Assembly: GCF_000499845.2 (NCBI RefSeq) | Contig: NC_023749.2 | Coordinates: 18,605,138 to 18,669,137 of the forward strand | DNA length: 64,000 nt | DNA from: Phaseolus vulgaris | Taxonomy: Eukaryota; Streptophyta; Magnoliopsida; Fabales; Fabaceae | Direction of reading: 5' to 3' | Shown here: in pieces, positions 1-12,279 of the stretch | Numbering within the stretch: position 1 is the first letter of the stretch | How the letters are laid out: each line of letters begins with the position of its first letter | Notes under the pieces: model-generated | What the model was told of the DNA's origin: nothing | What the model saw: only the letters and a program-made list of their open reading frames with translations | The model's database searches: none | Made by a program: the position numbers and the translations under genes

Positions 1-24
1 AATGAAATAGATTATTTCTCATAT

Positions 25-1071
25 GTGCTAGGATATCACCAAGTGAATGTCAAGTTTTTTATAAGCATCTACAAAAACAAATTTTTATGTGAAGTAGGGC
101 CTAAAGAAACTTGTCATGTCTTATTGAGACAACCATTGCAAAGTGTACAAATCCTTATAAACAGTGGTTGTCACAACGAGACTATCCTTACACATAAGAG
201 AAAGAGTCTTCATGAAGGAGAACTCATGGGACAAATTAGAGTTGATAAAACTCTAGAGCTTTTAAAAGGAAAACTTTTGTCCCCCATGAGAAAAGAAGTT
301 CAAAGACATTACCTTAGGTATAATTCTTGTTTTCAAACTACACCCAAGACAATGTCTCATGAACTGTATACTCCTTCACCTTTTGCAAATGATCCTTGGG
401 AAGATATAAATTTCATATTAAAACTCCCTAGGACAACAAAAGGTTGTGATTCAATCTTCATGGTTATGGATAAACTCTTCTCTAGAGAAGTGATACATCT
501 TCATGGTTTATCTTCAAGCATAGTGTTGAATAGAGTTCCAAATTTCGCAAACCATTATTTGAGGATTTCCTTTGGAAAACTTGCAACTAAATTGCACACT
601 TTAAATTCTTATCATCCTCAAACGCATGGTCAAAATATATTTGAAAATCTAGCTCTTTCTACTATGCCTAGAATAAACATGAAGTGCACACACAACTCTA
701 GAGGTGAGCAAACATACCATAAAGTAGTTCACAAAACTACTTATATTTCTACTTTTAAAGTTATGTGTGGGTTCAATCATCTTTCTCCTTTTAAGTTGTT
801 ACCATCTTCTATAGGATTTATGCCTAAAGAGAAAGTAACCACAAATGAACCTTTTAAAATACATAAGATGATTAGAGACCACACACAACCATTAAAAGAG
901 AAACTTTGTCCAAGGTTGCCAAAACCAAAAGAAAAACAAAAATGGCAACCTAGTAAAATTAATTTGCAAACTAACACCTATGCCTTATTTGATTATTTCT
1001 ATAGGTGGACGTTTGACCCAGGAGGACAAGCTTTGGCGAAGCAAGAGGCTGCTATCCGAGATCAAGTCTGA
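25..1071 (+). pseudogene. Ty3/gypsy pol remnant: protease edge fused to integrase
   Basis: One open frame of 348 codons without start-site support, a leftover of a larger polyprotein. Residues about 20-40 resemble the end of the gypsy protease region (CHVLLRQP against the usual CHILLGRPW). They are followed almost at once by the integrase zinc-binding region (HEGELMGQ...KTLELLKGK), so reverse transcriptase and RNase H are missing. Integrase core landmarks follow: PWEDINFILKLPRTTKGCDS, then HGLSSSIVLNRVPNF, then SYHPQTHGQNIFEN. The second zinc His is Gln, one Cys is Tyr, the first catalytic Asp appears as Asn and the second Asp motif is lost. It cannot be a working integrase. Frame openness probably reflects chance plus few stops. 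Confidence 0.75.
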
Positions 1072-1179
1072 AGATCTGAGGATAGATCTTCTCAAAGAAG
1101 GAGGAGATGATGGACACCATCCAGCCACAACCATCCCCTAGGAAGTAAAAGCATTGGATTTGAGGACAAATCCTTTTCA

Positions 1180-1191
1180 AGAGGGAGGGGA
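1180..1191 (+). other. polypurine tract of the gypsy element
   Basis: Purine run AGAGGGAGGGGA immediately before the LTR start TGATGG. The same junction, in reverse orientation, is seen at 27221. This sets the LTR start at 1192. Confidence 0.7.
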
Positions 1192-1264
1192 TGATGGAAG
1201 AGGGCCAAGCACAACTTCACAAGAACGACAAAAGCCAAGACATGAGCATCCAAAGCCAAACCAA

Positions 1265-1385
1265 GAGCGTCTAGGGCTAAGGGAGGAGCGTCTAGGCCAA
1301 AGGGGAGGAGCGTCTAGCCCAAGGTGGAGAGCGTCTAGCCCAAGGTGGAGAGCGTCTAGGCCAATGAAAGGAGCGTCTAGGACCA
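1265..1385 (+). repeat. 21-23 bp minisatellite in the LTR
   Basis: About six copies of a unit containing GAGCGTCTAG(G/C)CCAAGG in tandem, two of them identical 21-bp units. It lies upstream of the LTR TATA box, in the U3 part. Confidence 0.8.
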
Positions 1386-1633
1386 AATTGCTAAGCCCAT
1401 GGCCAAGCGAATCCATGCAGATTTGTTTATGCTACATGAAGGCCCATTAGGGGTAGCTTAGTATTAGTTGTGGTGTAAATAGCATAAACTTGATTCCATG
1501 AGACTTGACCTAGATTTGCTAAAGATTTTGTCACTTTCTAGAAGGATTCTCCACATGGCCATGTGCTCCATGTGATGTAAATTTGCATTTCATTTTGTTT
1601 AGCATTAGGGTTGCATTATGGTCCTCTTTAGCC

Positions 1634-1641
1634 TATAAAAA
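1634..1641 (+). promoter_or_regulatory. TATA box of the gypsy LTR
   Basis: TATAAAAA in the context CCTATAAAAAGAGGAGCC, a typical U3/R boundary, about 440 bp into the LTR. Confidence 0.6.
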
Positions 1642-1822
1642 GAGGAGCCTACACCTTGTATTTTCAAGTTTATTGTGAGTAAAGTTATGCTGCCATTTTG
1701 TGCCAAGCTTTGCTTCTCCCTAGAACTCTAGGCTCTAAACTTCACATCCTTCACCTCTCCTTGGGCTGGCCGAACCTCCCAATATTCATACACATCATGC
1801 ACCTTCAAGATCAACACCACTC

Positions 1823-2437
1823 TTAGGAGGATCTTGCACACACACATCCATAGCTTCCGCACCATATCTTACATGATTCAAGAAGACCTTCATGAAATTT
1901 GCCATCAATCTCCATGCTATCAATGAAATTATTAAAGCCTTGCATTTCTCTCTTGTTACCTCTAGCTTGACTTATCCCCCTCCTTTTCCCTTCATTTCTT
2001 ATAGCATTGAAATCTCCCAAAATGCACCATGAGTTACAAGGTTCCCTTTTTCTGATTCCTTTTAGTTCCTCCCACATTTGCATTTTCAATTGTAAATTAC
2101 ATGAAGAATACACATTTGTAATAACAACAAGAATATTACTCTCCCTAAAGATCCCGACAAAAACTATGAACCATCTATTAATAATATGATGAGAACATTG
2201 GGGAAAAATTGTGTGCCAAATTGTAAGAATACCACCTGCTCCATTAATTGGTTCGTTGTAAAAATAATCTATATCATTATCCCCCCATAACTGACAACAA
2301 TTATTTAAACTGAAACTTGCCATTTTCACTTCTTGCATGCATACCATTTTGACACCTTCCTTCCTAATTATATCCTTAATATATCTCCACTTTACAGGAC
2401 TCGCCAAACCTCTCACATTTAAAGATAGAATTCTCAT
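1823..2437 (-). pseudogene. LINE ORF2 endonuclease domain, truncated, LTR-derived tail
   Basis: The frame begins MRILSLNVRGLASPVKWR, the usual start of plant L1 ORF2 endonuclease (EEP superfamily, target-primed nicking). Later landmarks are CMQEVK (metal-binding Glu) near residue 35 and LGDFNAIRNEGKRRG near residue 140 (the GDFN motif). LINE similarity stops near residue 180. The last ~25 residues are encoded by the inserted gypsy LTR, so the frame is chimeric. The catalytic C-terminal SDH motif and the whole RT domain are missing. Not functional. Confidence 0.8.
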
Positions 2438-3339
2438 TGATAACCCATATTTTCCCCCACTTCCCTTTGAGATTTTAAAATTATATCCCTTTTTTCAAGT
2501 TCTTCCAGACTTAACATAATATTTCTTTCATCCCCACATGTAGCACCTAACTGTTTACCCAATTCCCATAATCTAATCGTTTCTAAACTTCCACGTTTTT
2601 GCCAAAATAAACGATTGCAATTGTTTATAGCCATGTTATAAACATAATTACTAATTTGAGATAAGAATGACCTTATATGCTTGCGATCTTTCCGTTTGCT
2701 ATTTTTGCTTGATTCACCCATTCATAAAACTCTTCTTTCATTTGTGTCGATGGAATTAAAGGACATCAATTCATTGCTTTCCTTCTTTTGTTTTCCTGTT
2801 CCATCCAATACCGGATGAGACTCCCTTTTACTTTGCTCATTGAACGGTAAATATCTGTCATTTATTTTGCACGATCTCGACCCTGAATGAAGATGCTTCT
2901 GTGTGTGATTGTGCTTTGCGGAGGCTGGAACATAATGAAAAGGAGATCGCCCTTCCACCCCCAAGGGTGTCGTACAAAGAGAATCCTCCACCTTCCAAAT
3001 TGACAGCATTGAAACTGCCTCCCTCACTGTCTCTTCTCCCACCGACGACTGAGCATGGTAGGATAAAAACCCTTCCTTTTGCGTTGCCAAATTCAAGGTG
3101 TGCGGTAGTTGATTCCGTTTCTCCTCCATTTCCTCTACTGTGTGGGATTGGAGTGTGATGGCTGCTTCGTTTTGAGCGTGGTGTGCCGATGCGATGTCTT
3201 TCTGAGGTCGGCCATGAGCACGGTGTGCGACGGCGGTTCCGTTCCGAGGTTGCCCAATCTGTTCAGCCTCTTCCAGATCGTTAATCCTTGCCATGTTAAG
3301 CGAACTTCCCAACGATCCAATCCAGACTGAATCCTCCAC
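1900..3339 (-). mobile_element. L1-type LINE fragment (ORF1 end and start of ORF2)
   Basis: On the minus strand the order is an ORF1-like frame (3339-2434), then the ORF2 endonuclease (2437 downward). The LINE is cut at about 1900 by the gypsy LTR, so RT and the 3' tail are absent. No 5' UTR is recognisable above 3339. Confidence 0.75.
2434..3339 (-). pseudogene. LINE ORF1 C-terminal part, one in-frame stop
   Basis: Two open stretches (3339-2722 and 2721-2434) lie in the same frame and are separated only by one TGA at 2724-2722, so they are one ORF with a nonsense codon. The first part is Gln/His/Ser-rich with no domain I recognise. The second part ends with LWELGKQLGATCGDERN and a Glu/Lys-rich helix, a pattern common just upstream of ORF2 in plant LINEs. 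The stop of this frame overlaps the ORF2 start as ATGA at 2437-2434. No zinc knuckle is visible in the surviving part. Assignment to ORF1 rests mainly on position. Confidence 0.5.
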
Positions 3340-4916
3340 CCTTCCAGTAATTACAATTTTTATAAGAGAATGATTGTCTATATGAAACTTGAATTTAACA
3401 TTCTACTAAAACTACTAATAATGACTAGGAATATTTTAATTATCATAAAATAAAAAATAAATTATATAAACTATTTAGACCCAAAAGTATTTTAACTATT
3501 TTTTTTATGAAAGCATTTTTATAAAAAAAAAAAAAAAGTAGATAGAGGTGTTGATATTAGTCAAAGTAAAAAATGCAAGTATTGATGGGGGATAACTATA
3601 AGGGAAGCTCAAAATGTGATGGTTTAGGAACTTATTAACTTGGTGGATTTATACAATAGAATTAACAAAGATGAAATCTTGAAATTGCTTGATGACATGG
3701 GGAATGAACTTTACTTTCTCATTAGGATTTGGATGTTGAAGTTGATCACATTGACTAGGTGAAGCATTTTAGGGTTTGTAGATGCTGATAAAAAAAAGGG
3801 TTTCTAGAGAATGATTGGAGGATAATATTTGGGGGGTGGTTACATAGCAGCCAAAAGATGGTCTTTAAAACTTCCAAACTTACTTGTTTTAGACTTGCGA
3901 AGATCTGGTAAGCAAATATGAACACATATTTGTTAGAAAGTTTGTGATTTCACAAGAAAGTGATGGTCGGTAGAGATACGTGACCAAATTGGCCTATTAT
4001 TCTTAAGGAGAATAAATCTCCATACTTTTATTTTATTTTCAGAGTTTCTTATTTGTATGTTGACCCAAATGATAAGGCTACCATGAAATAATTATATTTT
4101 TCTTTAAATTATACATAGATATATTGTTTTTCCGTGAATGAATTAGTTAGTTTATAAACTCGTAGATTAAATATACTTAATAAATATATCTTATAAATCA
4201 AATTGCATGAACTAGTAACTAAAACATTATATTCTTTGGTGAATTTGTACCAATCCTATTATCTAGCCAATGGGATGAATTGTGTTTGTGCAAGGTGGTA
4301 GGTACCGGTGTTAACCTACATTGAGGTTTCTAGTTTTTGTCTCTTATCACTTTTTTGTCTTCTGATCATCTTGGTTTTGTCTTCCTAGTAAATGTGTTAG
4401 TCTTAAGTCAGAATTACCATATACTGCAGAACAATTGACTATTTATATAGGTCACTTTCAACCTTTAATAGTAGTTGTACGAAAAACTTAACAGAGCCTA
4501 ATCTGATTCAACAAAATAAATAAATTTTTTATTAATATCAAATTATAGAGTAGCTGCTTTTAATACATATGAAAGTGAGTAATAAAACTTTTAAAATGAT
4601 TTATAAAACAATAAAAAAAATTAACGCTAAAATTATTAAAATATGAATGTTTAACAATATCTATTAATTCTCAACTTATAGCATAAAACTAAGTTATAAA
4701 TAAAACTAAAAAAAAAATACTTTAACAACTATGTACCATTTTTTTATGTGATTGATTTAAATATAAATATATAATAAAAAATAAATTTATAATTGAATAA
4801 TATTAAAATATTAAAATTATAATTGGACGTATAAAAAAATAAAATTATTAATATATCATTACCTATAAAACTAGTAGAATGTAAAGATAGTTAAAGTAGG
4901 TAACCTATATGTAGCA
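3340..4916. other. AT-rich spacer, no gene seen
   Basis: No ORF of note and no recognisable TE domain. 3580-4020 is less AT-rich and might be an old element on the plus strand, but every frame is closed and I could not name it. Confidence 0.5.
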
Positions 4917-5340
4917 CAGACACTAAGACAAACACAAATACGACATGAACACACGGACACGAAGATACGTATAATATCTAAAATATAGGATACAGGAACA
5001 TGAATCTATATATTATATAATTATAAATTATATAAATTAACAATAAATATTTATGTACACAAGTATGTTTCAGATTATTTTTTGGAGCAGAAAAATGTTT
5101 TTCATTACTGGTTCAAAAAGATTTGTTTCTTATTTTTATAATCATAATAAAAATTTATACAATAAATTTGAGATTTTAGAAAATTAATATATTTTTCTTT
5201 TTTAAAATTATATTAAAACCGTACTAAAATTGTCATAAATCCAACAAATACTTTTTGAATTAGACACTTCACATATATGTCTCCTACAAATGTCGTATAA
5301 GTATTGATGTCCGATATAAATATCCGACAATAATGAGAAA
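4917..5340 (+). repeat. dispersed repeat, GACAC-rich family, copy 1
   Basis: Nearly the whole length aligns by eye with 39563-40010: ACACGGACAC near the start, TATATTATATAATTAT, TTTTTGGAG(C/T)AGAAA, then GTCCGATA and ATCCGACA near the end. The outer CTATGA ends seen in copy 2 are lost or mutated here. No coding capacity. Confidence 0.75.
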
Positions 5341-7420
5341 TATCTGAGTTTCGTTTATATAACAGTAGTATATAACAGTAGGTAGGTACAACTGCGACAA
5401 CGAGACTAAACTTGAATGCACGTGAGAGTTGTACTGGGCTGCGTCATGACTTGTGACAGCACAACGAAACAACCCAGAAAAAATGAGGACAAAGTGGACT
5501 GCGCTGGATTAGACAAGATTTTACATTGGTTGTTAGAGAAATTGACAACTTTTTTTTTTCTTACATTAATCAATGTAAAAGAAAAATACTTTGTAAGTTG
5601 ACTACTCCGACAACCGATATAAAACAAGCTGTACAAAATTTAAATATTTAACTCCACATTTTTATCGTCGAATTTTCTTACATGTCTAAGTAATTACTTT
5701 ATTTTATATTAGTGATAATTATTTTAGTAGTCATTATTCAAATTTTATTAGTGATAAATAATTATCTTATTATATGAAATTGTATCATTTTGATATAATT
5801 TTTATTTCATTTAATATTAAAATCATGTTATTTTGATATAATTTTATTTTTAGATAACATAACTTTTTACATTTACATTAACCCATATAGCTACCTCTAA
5901 GTGCAGTTATTTTTAAAAGTTGTGATGCAGTAAATAATTATATATATTGGAAGTTGTTATTGGCCTACTAGGGGAACAACACTATTTACAAATCACAACC
6001 CAATCGAACCTACATACGCGTAAGGTACTACGGTTTTATATGGCAGTGGAAAAGTACCAAGTTTTTATGTTGTTCTTTAAGGAAGATATTCTCACTTTCC
6101 ATAAAGATATTTATATACAGATAGTCAAGGAGTTAGGATTTTAGATCCTAAGAATGGCTTAAGTAGGCTTATACTTTCCACTCAACCAAATCTAACTAAT
6201 ACTAATTTAATTATTTTCATGCTTCTTAGGTTTGTGCAATAGGTGCAAAACAAAGTCCAATATGCTCCATTATTATATTGGTCCAATTTATTAGACATCC
6301 AAATAATTCAATTAGAATTAACTTCAAATCTCTAGTTAAGAAAACAGATTATATTTCATAAATCTAAATATAAAAAGTTACATTAAAATACAAATTCATA
6401 TTTTCTAAAATAAAATATTTTTGTGTTTATACATTGGTTTCATATCAATTTTGAAACTGATATTTTTTTCAATATCGATTTTAAATCTAAAATAATTTAA
6501 AATCAATAATAATGAATAAATAAATATTTGGGAAATTACATGATGTAAAGAGCATAGTAATATATTAATTATTTCTAATATTAATAATAAAAATAAAAAT
6601 AATATTTAGTGTAAAACATCTTTATATAAAACTTATATTTATAGGTAAATAAACATTATTTATTTAAATAAATATTAATTATAAATATATAAATATGATT
6701 TGACAATATATAGATATATATAATTTATATTACAATGTGTAGTGTTGTATGCTTATGATTTGATAATAAAAAATAATTTAATTTTTTTCCAACTCTTAAT
6801 AAGTGGATAACTTTTTTTAAAGGATTACAAAGAAGTTGTTGAGTCAACCCAATTCAAATTATCTTAATGTTTAGTAAACACATATGCTATTTTATTTATT
6901 TATTTACTAAAATATGAAAGTGGTATCTCTTAATCATCATATTTCAATCCTAAACTTTTAAAAGTAAAATATATATTTTATTTTTATATTTATTTACTAA
7001 AGTAGTATAATGAGTATCTCTTAATAACTATGTTTTAACACTACTAAGTAAAACAACATATACTTTTTTTATAAGAAGAGATATACATATATATATATAT
7101 ATATAATATATATAACATTATACTTATTTTTACAAAAACAAATATGTACTAAATATAAATATTAATTTATTATTTAAATTATTAATTGATTACACATTTT
7201 ATAAAATATTATAATATAATTTCATTCTAAAAAATATTCTTAAAAAATAAATATTAACTTTAAATTATATTAAATTTAATACAAATTTTAAAACCGATAT
7301 CAAACTCATTTATAAAATTTAAAATAATTTTATTTAAAAAATATAAATATAAATTTAAAATTAAATTTAATATTAAAATTTGAAATTATTTTTTATTTTA
7401 AATATAAATTTAGATTTTGT
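5341..7420. other. very AT-rich spacer with a (TA)n microsatellite
   Basis: No gene found. Contains a (TA)n run at about 7085-7112 and long A/T tracts between 6350 and 7400. Small ORFs around 5284-5636 overlap on both strands and show no family resemblance. Confidence 0.55.
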
Positions 7421-7667
7421 TTGAATTCCACAATTTAGTTTGAATGAGGTCTAGTATATACGCAAGTCAATGCAGTGTGGTAGTTCTAAAACGTATTCTT
7501 AGAGGTATAATTTTCCCTTTTGTTTGATTAGGACATGCAAGTTGTTTGAATTCAACAACTATTTAATTTGAATGAGGTATAGTATATACGCAAGTCAATG
7601 TAGTGTGGTAGTTCTAAAACGTATTCTTAGAGGTATACTTTTGCTTGATTACGACATGTAAGTTCAG
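7421..7667 (+). repeat. tandem duplication, ~125-bp unit, two copies
   Basis: The block holding TAGTATATACGCAAGTCAAT and GTGTGGTAGTTCTAAAACG followed by TATTCTTAGAGGTATA occurs at about 7440-7515 and again at about 7565-7640, with similar flanks (TTTGAATGAGGT before, GACATG(C/T)AAGTT after). The copies differ at a few bases and by a short indel. Confidence 0.85.
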
Positions 7668-8985
7668 TGCTTCGACATGTGTATCATTGTACATAAATTA
7701 ACAATACACCATCAAATATCATCATGCAAAAATATTAGTAAAAAATGAAGTTCTTCCATCTTATGCTAAGTGCTGTTGACCAATGATGATACTTAGTGGA
7801 GAATTTTGAATGAGCGATTTAAACCAAATAAAAACAGTTTGCTCCAAGTAAGTAATTTTCTCATAAACAATTCCTAACACACAATTGTGCCACGTGATTT
7901 GGATATTTTTGAATCATTATACTTTTAATATAATAAAACTAGTGTAACTTCAAAGTATTTTTACAAATGCGTTCTTCCACTAACTTCAATAATTTCATAT
8001 ACTTTTAAATACATTTTTTAATTTTCATACGTTTAATGACATAATAATTTTAGTGTAAATTAATGCAATATAATTATATATTTTATGTCAAACTATTAAT
8101 AATAAAAAAATAAATAAATTAAAAATTGGTAAAAAAAAGAAAAGAAAAGAAAGAAGGAACTGTTTTGTCATCATTCGAGACATTTTTGCTAAATTTTAGG
8201 TTTCACTTTCTGTTTATTCTAGAATTTGCAGTGAGTTTTGAATTCATCTATTGTTACCATAGTTCTAAGTCAATTTTGAATCTTATATAAAAAAAGTAAT
8301 GCATGTAAAGAAAATAGAAAAAAAAATTAGTAGTACCTAAAAAAAGAGAAAAAAGAAAATAAAAAAAGTGTGAACGGAGACGTTTGTATCTAAGGGAAAA
8401 AGATGTGGGAGAAGGGAATGAACCTTGAGATATGTTAATATTGCAGTTTAAGCAACAATAAATTAAGAAAGAAGTGAGAAGTTTTTTATAGAGAAAAAGT
8501 GAAAAATTGTTAAGTTACTTTTTGATTTTTAGAGAATAGAATTAGAAAAATAAAAATAAATACTTTAACAATAAATGATGGAAATGTCCAAATTAATAAT
8601 AAAATAACAAAAAAATCTCTTAATTATATATTTTTAAAATAATAAAATAAAATATTAGTATAATAATAAAATAAAAAAGTAAATGTGTATAACGATAAAT
8701 TTTTTATATATAGATATAGATAATACAATAAAAAAGTCTATAAAAAATTCAAATATTTTAAGTAGTGTGTCGAATCAGCAACATAATAATAAAAACAGAG
8801 GAATTTTCCATAAAAAAAAAAGGGCTTAAGGAGCTTCTCACTTATGGGAGTTTTAAAGAGTGAGGAACACGGCGATAATTTTTCTAGGTTGGAGTGCTAA
8901 TAGCATAAGAGAGATGCCAATAGCGAGTCCAGGATCATGAAGAACATAAAGTGAAAAGTAAATGCATGCTACCCAAAATGCAAGC
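7668..8985. other. AT-rich spacer, nothing recognised
   Basis: Long poly-A/purine stretches (for example 8108-8160 and 8320-8370). No ORF above background and no TE motif. Confidence 0.5.
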
Positions 8986-9467
8986 ACAAATTTCTGCACC
9001 TCTATATGTTATTCTGCCACTCCATATAAAACATATTGCCGATAAAAAAAAAATTCCATATAAAACATGAAAATACCTTTTTATCATTCTTCTGTCATCA
9101 CTATATTTTGGATTATATAATCTAGAAATTAATATCGAATTCGAAAATAACTTACGGATTATGTAATCCAAAATATATTTTTAAAAAATGGTATTTTTGA
9201 ATTATATAATCCAGAAATCTGGATTTGAGAGTATCTTCTGAATTATGTAATTCGAAAACTAATTTAGACTTCCAAATTATATAATCCAGAAACTAATTAT
9301 ACATATAAAAAAAGCTTATGAATTACATAATCCAGAAACTAATTACGAATTTGGAAAAAGACTTTCAGATTATGTAATTCAAAATATTACATAGGACATT
9401 TTTTAAATATAAAAAATTTATGAGGTGGAAGAAGTACGTATGGAGTTGCAGGAAGAAACACTCTTAG
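8986..9467. mobile_element. MITE-like element M1 with TGCACC/TTGCAG ends
   Basis: The left end carries ATTTCTGCACCTCTATATG and the right end GGAGTTGCAGGAAGAAAC, imperfect inverted repeats. The interior is a run of degenerate palindromes of the type GGATTATATAATCC (at least eight between 9110 and 9380). It resembles the better preserved element at 12470-13187. Exact ends and TSD were not resolved. Confidence 0.5.
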
Positions 9468-10539
9468 AGAAAATCTTTGATGTCGAAATATATACTTAAA
9501 GCGAATGTAAAGTTGTCCTTAAAAAACACCATAAATAAGACTAAGAAGAAAGAACTACGTGAACATAAAATATGTGTTTTAGTAAACATAAGTATAGAGT
9601 TTGATAGTTATTTTTACTCTATTTATTTAGAGATACAAGTCTTAGTAATAATGGATATTTTGTTATTCTCTCATAGGGTTGGGAGCTTGCCTTTTTCCCA
9701 CTCAACCACATTGGTATGTTATTACATTTGTGATTTCTTTCTTTTCTTAAAAAATATATACTTTTATTTTGAATTTATTTGATTTACTTTATTTTTTTAT
9801 TTCTATTAATTTTTTTAAGATACCTATAGTTCTTTAAACTAATTTAAAAGAAAAAATAACCTAACCTGAAAAACGGCTGGCCTATTAGTTTTGGGCTATC
9901 AAATTTGATATTTCTCATGATCACTTGAGTCTTTTTGACCTATTAGTATTTTCACCATTTCCTTCTCTTTTTCAGGAGTGACTCTTTTATCTCGATACAT
10001 ATTAAACCCATGGGTTCCATTTTACTTTTGAGCCTACTTCAACCTAGTAACCCACTTCAACTCTTTATGTGGCTGCTAATATTCTTTAATTTCTTTTATA
10101 ATTAGGAAATATAGTTCCCTCCCATTGAATCAATCCATTTTAAGGTAAAGTGATGCCTCTAGTTGTTACTTCATATTCAAGCAAAGATCAAACCCTAGAC
10201 CTTAGTTAAATAATTCAAGTATAAAATTATCTTTTGATTATTTTTAACTTAGCAACTACTTCTCAATTAAAAGTTGTATCCAACTTATTTATCTATATTT
10301 CAGTTTTATTAACATTTATTTTAATTAATCAGAACAACAAAAACTAATATAACAAAAACAATTAATTGAAGTATATTTTTAATTTAAAAATATTTATCTA
10401 TTGAAATTAATTATATTGTGGACAAATCTTTTATAAAAAATTGTGAATGTAAACTACAAGAAAATTATTAAATAAAAACTAATTTTAGAGATAAAAAAAA
10501 TAATTAATTATTTTATTGATTAAAATTTAATGAGATTGG
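9468..10539. other. spacer, no gene seen
   Basis: A 101-codon plus-strand ORF at 9477-9782 has no recognisable domain and AT-driven composition (Ile, Phe, Tyr, Leu). I regard it as chance. 9860-10210 is less AT-rich but closed in all frames. Confidence 0.45.
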
Positions 10540-10820
10540 GTGTTTATGAGTTTTCTGGGAAATACAAGGAAAAATTAAAGGTGTACCATGACAAGAAAAA
10601 ACATGAAAAGAGACTTAAGTCCAAAGCAATCAATTTTGGTTTTCAAATAGTTAGGGTTTTCACCATGTATGAGGACAAGCCTTATGGAGTCACTGAGATT
10701 GAATAACCATCATCCAAGTCAATTGGATTGTTAATGGGCAAAGAATAAAGCCATATCTTGGTGGTGAATTTCAAAAACTTACCACAATATTTTATTTGAA
10801 TGATCCTTAGTGCTCACACC
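10540..10820 (+). pseudogene. Ty3/gypsy (Athila-like) pol 3'-end remnant
   Basis: The translation resembles the integrase C-terminal tail of Athila-type elements: KVYHDKKKHEKRLK, then PYGVTEIE, a degenerate VNGQ region, VNFKNLPQYFI and a final NDP-like end. Stops and a frame change interrupt it. No LTR was recognised around it. Confidence 0.5.
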
Positions 10821-12279
10821 ATCCATTCAACTAGTGACGTTAAAGAAGTGCTACTCAAAGACAATCCAATTTTCTATTATTTCTATTTTTTTCATTAATT
10901 TTATATTTTAAATATTTGCAAAAGTTTTTAAATCTTTAGTTGTTTTCATTTAAATATGCATCTTGCGTGAGTTTTCATTTAAGATTTTTCATAATGTAGG
11001 TGTATATATGCTTAGCTTTTGAGAATTCTCTTTGATAAACATTTTACTTAGGAAATTAAGTAAAATTAATTTACATACATTGAATAATTTGCCTAGCAAA
11101 TTCTCAACTAATGAGCAAAACTTCCACATGAATTCAAAGAAACTTGTATGGCATAATTCACTTAAAAAAATGTGTTTTTTTCCCAAGAAATTTAACTTTA
11201 ATTAGTTATAAATAAAAAAAAATTTGAGTTCCATGCACCTTTATTTACGAGTTTATAAATGAAGATAAAAAAAAGTAAAGCACGTAATTCTCAAGAGGAT
11301 ACCTAAAAGCATGATAAGAGAATATATTCTTTATCGAGACATTAATAACTTGATTACTTTTAGATAATAGTAGATAGAAACAACACTGGTAAGAATAAAT
11401 GATTTTTCAAACCTAAATTTAATTGAATTATTTATTTATTTTTATTGTATAAACTAAATTAATTTTTTTAAAGTTTTATTTGAGTTTATAAATTTTTAAT
11501 TAAATGTTTAAAATTCTTCTTTTAACTGAAGTCTGTTGTGACCCTCACTACCTCCGTCGTGTCTCCAGTTCCCTCCACCATGTTCAGCTCCCAGTGCCTT
11601 CATCGTCGCTGCTCCAATGTGTATTCTTTCTGGGTTAAGTTTTAAAATTTTTGAGTTTTTAATTAATTTTTTTTGTGATTATTGTTGTTTATGTGTTGTT
11701 TATGTGAATGTTGTTTTTTTATGTGATTGCTGTTGAGTTTACCTGAATACTACAAACATAATTTTGTTTTGAAGTTAAAAAAATCAGAATTGTAATGAAA
11801 CACCTTGAGATCTTATGTACGTGAAAATGGAAGAGAAGGAAGGTGTTGAGTGTGTACCTATTATCACAATACATATGTTAAGCTCATCTCAATTTAACTA
11901 AAACTGATTTAATAGGATTTATCATATCAATTTGACTAAAATTAAATTAATATGACTTGAAGGTTAAAGTTTTCTTATACAAGGAATGAAAATGAGAATA
12001 AAAGGAAAGGTAATTAATAAAAGGAGAGATGATTGGAAAGAAAAGAGATTAAAGAATGATTTAGGAAATTGCGTTTTTCATCAGAATTTTTTTTATTTTT
12101 TCCGTTGGTTATGTTGAAATAATTAAATACATTATACATTTAGAAGTTTTTTTTTTTTTTTCATTGGTTATGTTGTAATAATTAAGTACATTATATAGAG
12201 GTTTTTTTTTTCCGTTTTACTTAAAGGAAATTGTTGTGTTTTAAATATTTGTCATATATATAATTTTAAAAAAAATAAA
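10821..12279. other. AT-rich spacer with a small T-rich duplication
   Basis: No gene seen. 12092-12212 holds a ~60-bp direct repeat (T-run, C(G/A)TTGGTTATGTTG, AATAATTAA(A/G)TACATTATA). A tetranucleotide-poor CT-rich patch at 11525-11635 has no open frame of note. Confidence 0.5.

Larger units (their letters stand above)
1..1900 (+). mobile_element. 3' part of a decayed Ty3/gypsy (chromovirus-like) retrotransposon
   Basis: The window opens inside a plus-strand gypsy element. A degenerate protease/integrase reading frame (25-1071) is followed by a polypurine tract and an LTR running from 1192 to roughly 1900. Its 5' half lies outside the window. The right end is uncertain because the flank is an older LINE; it is placed where LINE endonuclease similarity starts on the minus strand. 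A related minus-strand LTR lies at 25545-27221. Confidence 0.75.
1192..1900 (+). repeat. 3' LTR of the gypsy element (right end approximate)
   Basis: Starts TGATGGAAGAGGGCC after the polypurine tract. It contains a short minisatellite (1265-1385) and a TATA box at 1634-1641, and ends near the point where LINE sequence begins. ORFs here on both strands are products of the minisatellite and are not genes. Confidence 0.65.

Noticed and set aside
9477..9782. 101-codon plus-strand ORF as a small gene
   Set aside because: Phe/Ile/Tyr/Leu-rich translation of AT-rich DNA, no signal or domain, no supporting splice or promoter context.
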